Source: a bacterium
GTDB taxonomy: Bacteria; Patescibacteriota; Minisyncoccia; Phycocordibacterales; Phycocordibacteraceae
Direction of reading: 5' to 3'
Assembly (NCBI GenBank): GCA_021817685.1
Contig: JAKAGD010000034.1
Span: forward strand, 1-7,617
DNA: 7,617 bases
Numbering within the stretch: position 1 is the first letter of the stretch; each line of letters begins with the position of its first letter. The notes beneath the pieces are model-generated. The model was not told the DNA's origin, searched no databases, and saw only the letters and a list, made by a program, of their open reading frames with translations. The position numbers and the translations under genes are program-made. Shown here piece by piece: positions 4,911-7,617 of the stretch.

Positions 4911-4944
4911 AAGGACAGTCCTTTTGGGTTGGGGATGTGGATAA
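4911..4944 (+). repeat. Odd palindrome plus TGTGGATAA module, copy 3
   Basis: AAGGAC-A-GTCCTT (4911-4923) is followed after 12 bases by a perfect TGTGGATAA (4936-4944). Order and orientation match the module at 1150-1177. It marks the border to the AT-rich segment that begins near 4940. Confidence 0.65.
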
Positions 4945-4971
4945 AAAACTAGCAATATATTCCGTCAGCGG

Positions 4972-4999
4972 TTGTAATAGTATGTAGGTTTGATATAGT
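4972..4999 (+). promoter_or_regulatory. Extended -10 promoter, + strand
   Basis: TTGTAA (4972-4977), a 16-base spacer, then TATAGT (4994-4999), preceded by TGA as an extended -10. The nearest downstream element is a terminator ending at 5100, so it would drive a short RNA of about 95 nt. Confidence 0.6.
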
Positions 5000-5005
5000 G
5001 CTCAG

Positions 5006-5100
5006 CGTAGTTTTTCTAGCAGCTATGCTGCATATGAAAAAAGGGGTAATTAATCTAATGGAGTGTTCAATACCCTACGGTTTGGTTCTGTAGGTTTTTT
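5006..5100 (+). ncRNA. Candidate small RNA of about 95 nt
   Basis: The unit is bounded by a promoter (4972-4999) and a rho-independent terminator (5074-5100). It contains a small hairpin, GCAGC-TAT-GCTGC (5019-5031). It matches no known RNA family that can be recognised by eye. A 22-codon frame starting ATG at 5025 and ending in the terminator stem at 5093 is present without a proper ribosome-binding site, so a tiny peptide is possible but less likely. The exact 5' end is inferred from the promoter position. Confidence 0.4.
5074..5100 (+). terminator. Rho-independent terminator of the small transcript
   Basis: A 7-bp stem (5074-5080 with 5088-5094, one G-U pair) with a 7-nt loop is followed by TTTTTT. 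Confidence 0.75.
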
Positions 5101-5122
5101 CTCTTTGATTGGAAATATTGCG

Positions 5123-5219
5123 GGATGAGACATGCGCGGGTGGGTGGATTCGAACCACCATCAAAACCTTCCAGGGGTCCCGCACTACCAATTGTGCTAC
5201 ACCCGCACATGTCTCATCC
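5123..5219. repeat. Perfect 12-bp inverted repeat flanking the first tRNA
   Basis: GGATGAGACATG (5123-5134) and CATGTCTCATCC (5208-5219) are exact reverse complements immediately outside the tRNA. Together with a T-G pair and the acceptor stem they make an almost unbroken 20-bp helix. Confidence 0.85.
5135..5206 (-). tRNA. Atypical tRNA, anticodon TGG by position (tRNA-Pro-like), C33
   Basis: The minus strand folds as a cloverleaf. The acceptor is GCGGGTG/CACCCGC, the D stem GCAC/GTGC with loop AATTGGTA, and the anticodon stem GGACC/GGTTT with two G-U pairs and loop CCTGGAA. The variable loop has 4 nt, and the T stem GGTGG/CCACC carries loop TTCGAAT. Position 73 is G and CCA is not encoded. 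Positions 34-36 are TGG, but position 33 is C instead of the near-universal U. G1-C72 and G73 differ from typical bacterial tRNA-Pro, whose pair is C1-G72 with A73; the acceptor and D arm look more like tRNA-Gly. The acceptor stem continues outward into a perfect 12-bp inverted repeat (5123-5134 with 5208-5219). It is either a divergent tRNA or a tRNA-like element not used in normal translation. Confidence 0.75.
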
Positions 5220-5250
5220 GTCAAAAATGGATGGGGAAGTACTTTTTCAA

Positions 5251-5368
5251 GTGCAAAGAGTGAGCCGGGTGAGAATCGCACTCACGTCTTAAGTGGCGAC
5301 CAACCATCTGTCGCGGGTTAACGGCCCGCCGCCTTAACTAACATAGGCTACCGGCCCATCCTTTGCAC
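5251..5368. repeat. Inverted repeat flanking the second tRNA
   Basis: GTGCAAAG (5251-5258) and CTTTGCAC (5361-5368) are exact reverse complements. With one G-U pair, one mismatch and one T-A pair they join the acceptor stem, giving about 18 stacked positions. Confidence 0.75.
5261..5357 (-). tRNA. Atypical long-variable-arm tRNA, anticodon GTT by position, C33
   Basis: The minus-strand cloverleaf has acceptor GGGCCGG/CCGGCTC (one G-U pair), a 3-bp D stem GCC/GGC with a 12-nt loop, anticodon stem GCGGG/CCCGC with loop CCGTTAA, a 27-nt variable region that can form a GAC/GTC stem, and T stem GTGAG/CTCAC with loop TGCGATT. Position 73 is A. The anticodon loop equals the usual tRNA-Asn loop except C at position 33. 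However, bacterial tRNA-Asn has a short variable loop; long ones belong to Leu, Ser and Tyr. The usual G18 appears as A and the usual T55 as G, so the standard D-loop/T-loop contact is changed. Flanking GTGCAAAG/CTTTGCAC extends the acceptor helix. It may be a degenerate or specialised tRNA. Confidence 0.6.
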
Positions 5369-5396
5369 TCGAAAGAGTATTTATTTTCAAGGTTCA

Positions 5397-5771
5397 TCAA
5401 ACTTTCCGTTTGAGTTCGATCACGAAAAGTTGTCCGTCGGAAGATTGTTCAACTTTTGGTTGGTATCGAAGTTCAAATTGCGTGCGGACAATGTCATATT
5501 TGACCAGAAACGAACGGGCACCAAGAAAATACCCGCCATTTGGTATCGATTTCAATTTGATGACCCCATCCTCTTGCGTCGACACAATTTTGAAACCAAC
5601 AGCCAATCTATCCCGATCAAAATATAATTTGATTCCACTCATTCCGTCCTTTTTTTCAATTAATGAGCCATATTTTTTCGCAAATCCAGAACTAAAACCA
5701 AAACCACTCCTACCAATACTTATTGTAGGTGTAAATCTTCCTACTGTGGGTTTAAATTCTTCAAATGCCAT
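5397..5771 (-). CDS. Small protein of unknown function, AT-rich
   Basis: This 124-residue soluble protein begins MAFEEFKPTVGRFTPTISIGRSG and has no signal peptide or membrane helix. Visible blocks are TISIGRSGFGFSSGFAKKYG, GIKLYFDRDRLAVGFKI, GVIKLKSIPNGGYFLGARSFLVKYDI and a C-terminal FELRYQP...LFVIELKRKV. The regular hydrophobic/polar alternation suggests a mainly beta fold. The order of blocks resembles a small uncharacterised protein type met in Patescibacteria and other prokaryotes; this is memory, and no family name is claimed. Its base composition is much more AT-rich than that of gyrA or the pilin cluster. It has its own extended -10 promoter 19 bases upstream of the ATG, almost no leader and no Shine-Dalgarno. 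The two tRNA-like genes follow 35 bases downstream on the same strand and could be cotranscribed. Confidence 0.8.
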   Translation of the reverse strand: MAFEEFKPTVGRFTPTISIGRSGFGFSSGFAKKYGSLIEKKDGMSGIKLYFDRDRLAVGFKIVSTQEDGVIKLKSIPNGGYFLGARSFLVKYDIVRTQFELRYQPKVEQSSDGQLFVIELKRKV

Positions 5772-5789
5772 ATGCTGTCTGTGCCGTCT

Positions 5790-5798
5790 ATTATAGCA
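5790..5798 (-). promoter_or_regulatory. Extended -10 promoter for the 5397-5771 gene
   Basis: TGCTATAAT on the minus strand carries a perfect TATAAT with an upstream TGn. It lies about 19 bases before the ATG at 5771, giving a leader of roughly a dozen bases. Confidence 0.7.
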
Positions 5799-5827
5799 TT
5801 TACTGTGTCTTTAAAAAAGAACTGTAC

Positions 5828-5836
5828 TGTGGATAA
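5828..5836 (+). promoter_or_regulatory. DnaA-box-like 9-mer
   Basis: Perfect TGTGGATAA between the gyrA terminator and the promoter of the 5397 gene, in the same orientation as the other three perfect copies. No palindrome adjoins it. Confidence 0.45.
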
Positions 5837-5865
5837 CTAGTATTTTGTTCAATTCTGTAATCCTT

Positions 5866-5906
5866 AATAACACAAAAGCCTCATTTAATGGGGCTTTTGT
5901 GTTATT
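5866..5906. terminator. Bidirectional terminator downstream of gyrA
   Basis: A perfect 15-bp inverted repeat (5866-5880 with 5892-5906) has an 11-base loop. The arms carry A- and T-rich ends on both sides, so it can stop transcription both from gyrA on the minus strand and from the left on the plus strand. It lies 11 bases after the gyrA stop codon. Confidence 0.9.
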
Positions 5907-5917
5907 TCCCGTGCAAA

Positions 5918-7617
5918 CTACAAACACACGAAACTTGCGATGGCGTCGCCCTCGCGCAACTTCATAATGCGGACGCCTTGGGTGGAGCGGGATTGCGTTT
6001 TTATCTCATCGAGGCCCGTGCGGATGACCTGGCCTTTTTTGGAAATGACGACGATCTCTTCCTCCCCTCCCTCGCCGCGCGTAATGATGCGCGAGGTGAT
6101 GAGCGGCCCGGTCTTCCCCGTTGCCTGCATAGTCTTAATGCCTGAGCCGCCGCGCTTCTGGGTCTTGTATTCTTCGGTCTTGGTCGCCTTGCCATAGCCG
6201 TTGCGCGACACCACGAGCACTTCCTGGCCCTTGATGCCCTTCTTGATGACGCCGGCGCCGACGATGACATCGCCGCTCCCCAGCTTCATACCACGCACGC
6301 CGCCCGCGGTGCGGCCCATCGGACGGATGTCGCTTTCCTTAAAGCGGATCGACTGGCCCTTGGCGGTCGAAAGGAACACTTCGTCGCCCTTGTCGACAAG
6401 AAGCGCCGCGATGAGCTCGTCGCCCTTCTGAAGCTTCATCGCGATGAGGCCCGAGCGCCGCACGTCGCGGAACGCCGTCGCATCGACTTTTTTCGCGACG
6501 CCGTGCTTCGTTATCATATAGAGGTAGTGCTCGCCCTCCTTCTCCCCTTTGCGCATCGGCAAGACCGACGAGATGCGCTCGCTGTCCGATATGGAAAGAT
6601 AATTGACGAGTGCCTTGCCCTTGGTCGAGCGTTTGCCTTCCGGAAGGTCGTACATCTTTATCTGATACGCCTTGCCGAGGTCGGTGAAGAAGAGGAGGTC
6701 GCTGTGGGTCGAAGTCGTGAGGAAGGTCGTGACGAAATCTTCTTCCTTGGTATCGAGATCGATGACGCCGACTCCCCCGCGCTTCTGGCGGCGGTATTCC
6801 TCGGGCGAGGTGCGCTTCACGTAGCCGCCCGCGGAGAGGACGAGCACCTGTTCTTCGTCGGACACCATATCCTCGACGGAGATGACGCCCGCCTCACCCT
6901 TCACGACTTTGGTGCGGCGGAGATCGGCGTGGCGCTCGGCCGCCGCCGCGGCCTCGCTCTTCACGACGCCGAGCATCTTCTTCTCGCTCTTGAGGAGCGC
7001 CTCGAACTCGGCGATCTGTTTCTGCACTTCGGTGAGCTCGTCCTCGATCTTCTTGCGCTCGAGGTTCGCGAGCCGCTGGAGGCGCATCTCGAGGATGGCG
7101 GTCGCCTGAAGCTCCGAGAACTTGAACTTCTTCATCAAGTTCGCGTGCGCCTCGACGACGTCCTTCGACGCGCGGATGGTCTTGATGACTTCGTCGATAT
7201 GGTCGAGCGCCTTCTTGAGGCCGAGGAGGATGTGCTCGCGCTCCTGCGCCTTTTTGAGATCGAACTCCGTGCGGCGGCGCACGACCTCCTGCCGATGCTT
7301 GATGAACTCCTGGAGGATCGACTTGAGCGACATCGTCTGCGGCACGCCGTCGACGAGCATCACCATATTGAAGTGGAACGGGTCCTCGAGCTGCGTGTGC
7401 TTATACAAATAGTTGAGGACGTTCTGCGGCCGCGCGCCCTGCTTGAGATCGACGACGATGCGTATGTCGCGCGTCGATTCGTCGCGCAGGCCCCGGATGC
7501 CGTCGATCTTCTTTTCGCGCACGAGGTCCGCGATGCGCACGATGAGGTCGGACTTGTTGACGCGGTACGGTATCGAGGTGATGACGATCTGGAAATTGCC
7601 TTTCTTGTCTTCGACGA
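5918..7617 (-). CDS. gyrA: DNA gyrase subunit A, C-terminal two thirds (5' end cut by window)
   Basis: 565 residues are visible; the first 250-odd, including the catalytic Tyr and the quinolone-resistance region, lie beyond the right edge. The frame reads in at the edge as VEDKKGNFQIVITSIPYRVNK, so the GTG at 7540 is internal and not a start. Visible parts in order: the end of the tower domain, the long coiled coil with the hallmark LQATAILEMRLQRLANLER, then six beta-pinwheel repeats. These repeats include GGYVKRTSPEEYRRQKRGGVG, LPEGKRSTKGKALVNYL, VRRSGLIAMKL, GRTAGGVRGMKL, EEYKTQKRGGSG and RSTQGVRIMKL. With GyrB the enzyme introduces negative supercoils using ATP. The GyrA-box is QKRGGVG rather than the classical QRRGGKG. 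The protein ends soon after the last blade (IASFVCL) without an acidic tail. The presence of a GyrA-box form favours GyrA over ParC. Confidence 0.95.
   Translation of the reverse strand, partial: VEDKKGNFQIVITSIPYRVNKSDLIVRIADLVREKKIDGIRGLRDESTRDIRIVVDLKQGARPQNVLNYLYKHTQLEDPFHFNMVMLVDGVPQTMSLKSILQEFIKHRQEVVRRRTEFDLKKAQEREHILLGLKKALDHIDEVIKTIRASKDVVEAHANLMKKFKFSELQATAILEMRLQRLANLERKKIEDELTEVQKQIAEFEALLKSEKKMLGVVKSEAAAAAERHADLRRTKVVKGEAGVISVEDMVSDEEQVLVLSAGGYVKRTSPEEYRRQKRGGVGVIDLDTKEEDFVTTFLTTSTHSDLLFFTDLGKAYQIKMYDLPEGKRSTKGKALVNYLSISDSERISSVLPMRKGEKEGEHYLYMITKHGVAKKVDATAFRDVRRSGLIAMKLQKGDELIAALLVDKGDEVFLSTAKGQSIRFKESDIRPMGRTAGGVRGMKLGSGDVIVGAGVIKKGIKGQEVLVVSRNGYGKATKTEEYKTQKRGGSGIKTMQATGKTGPLITSRIITRGEGGEEEIVVISKKGQVIRTGLDEIKTQSRSTQGVRIMKLREGDAIASFVCL

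Noticed and set aside
4828..4944. CRISPR array
   Set aside because: The repeats are short palindromes at irregular spacing without uniform spacers, and no cas gene is present.
4860..5060. Chromosomal origin (oriC) next to gyrA
   Set aside because: There are only two DnaA-like boxes beside the AT-rich stretch, no dnaA or dnaN, and equal boxes are scattered over the other intergenic regions.
5075..5321. 68- and 70-codon open frames over the tRNA genes
   Set aside because: They are typical false proteins made by translating tRNA genes.

Overview
The window most resembles a fragment of a Patescibacteria (Candidate Phyla Radiation, Parcubacteria-like) genome. The evidence is a tight minus-strand run of tiny two-helix membrane proteins of the type IV secretion pilin kind, a membrane-anchored solute-binding protein with no transporter genes next to it, a compact SAM methyltransferase, and a gyrA of the type common in that group. 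The lineage call is inference from gene content and style; no marker gene such as rRNA is present. The window may be a whole contig, because both ends cut genes.

Layout. Bases 1-321 (+) hold the end-truncated reading frame of an exported protein that looks alphaproteobacterial in style and meets a + strand terminator inside its own frame, so this edge may be a chimeric join. Bases 305-4078 (-) hold, in transcription order: a SAM methyltransferase, a lipid- or membrane-anchored extracellular solute-binding protein, a Sec-exported VirB2/TrbC-like pilin, three further small two-helix proteins, an intergenic stretch rich in hairpins, a strong terminator, and a last pilin-like gene. These probably make the filament or envelope part of a type IV secretion or pilus-like apparatus. 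The ATPases and channel proteins are not in the window.

Bases 4173-4804 (+) form a free-standing unit: promoter, strong ribosome-binding site, an unrecognised exported protein with Pro/Gln-rich repeats, and a strong terminator. Bases 4828-4944 carry a dense patch of odd palindromes followed by DnaA-box-like TGTGGATAA 9-mers; the same palindrome-plus-9-mer arrangement occurs at 1150-1177 and, degenerate, near 4130-4159.

Bases about 4940-5915 are clearly more AT-rich than the rest. They hold a promoter-to-terminator unit for a roughly 95-nt RNA (+), two odd tRNA-like genes (-), a 124-residue protein of unknown function (-) with a good extended -10 promoter, and a bidirectional terminator. Both tRNA-like genes have C where U33 is expected and both sit inside long inverted repeats that extend the acceptor stem. 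This is the most unusual part of the window. Bases 5918-7617 (-) are the C-terminal two thirds of DNA gyrase subunit A, cut by the right edge.
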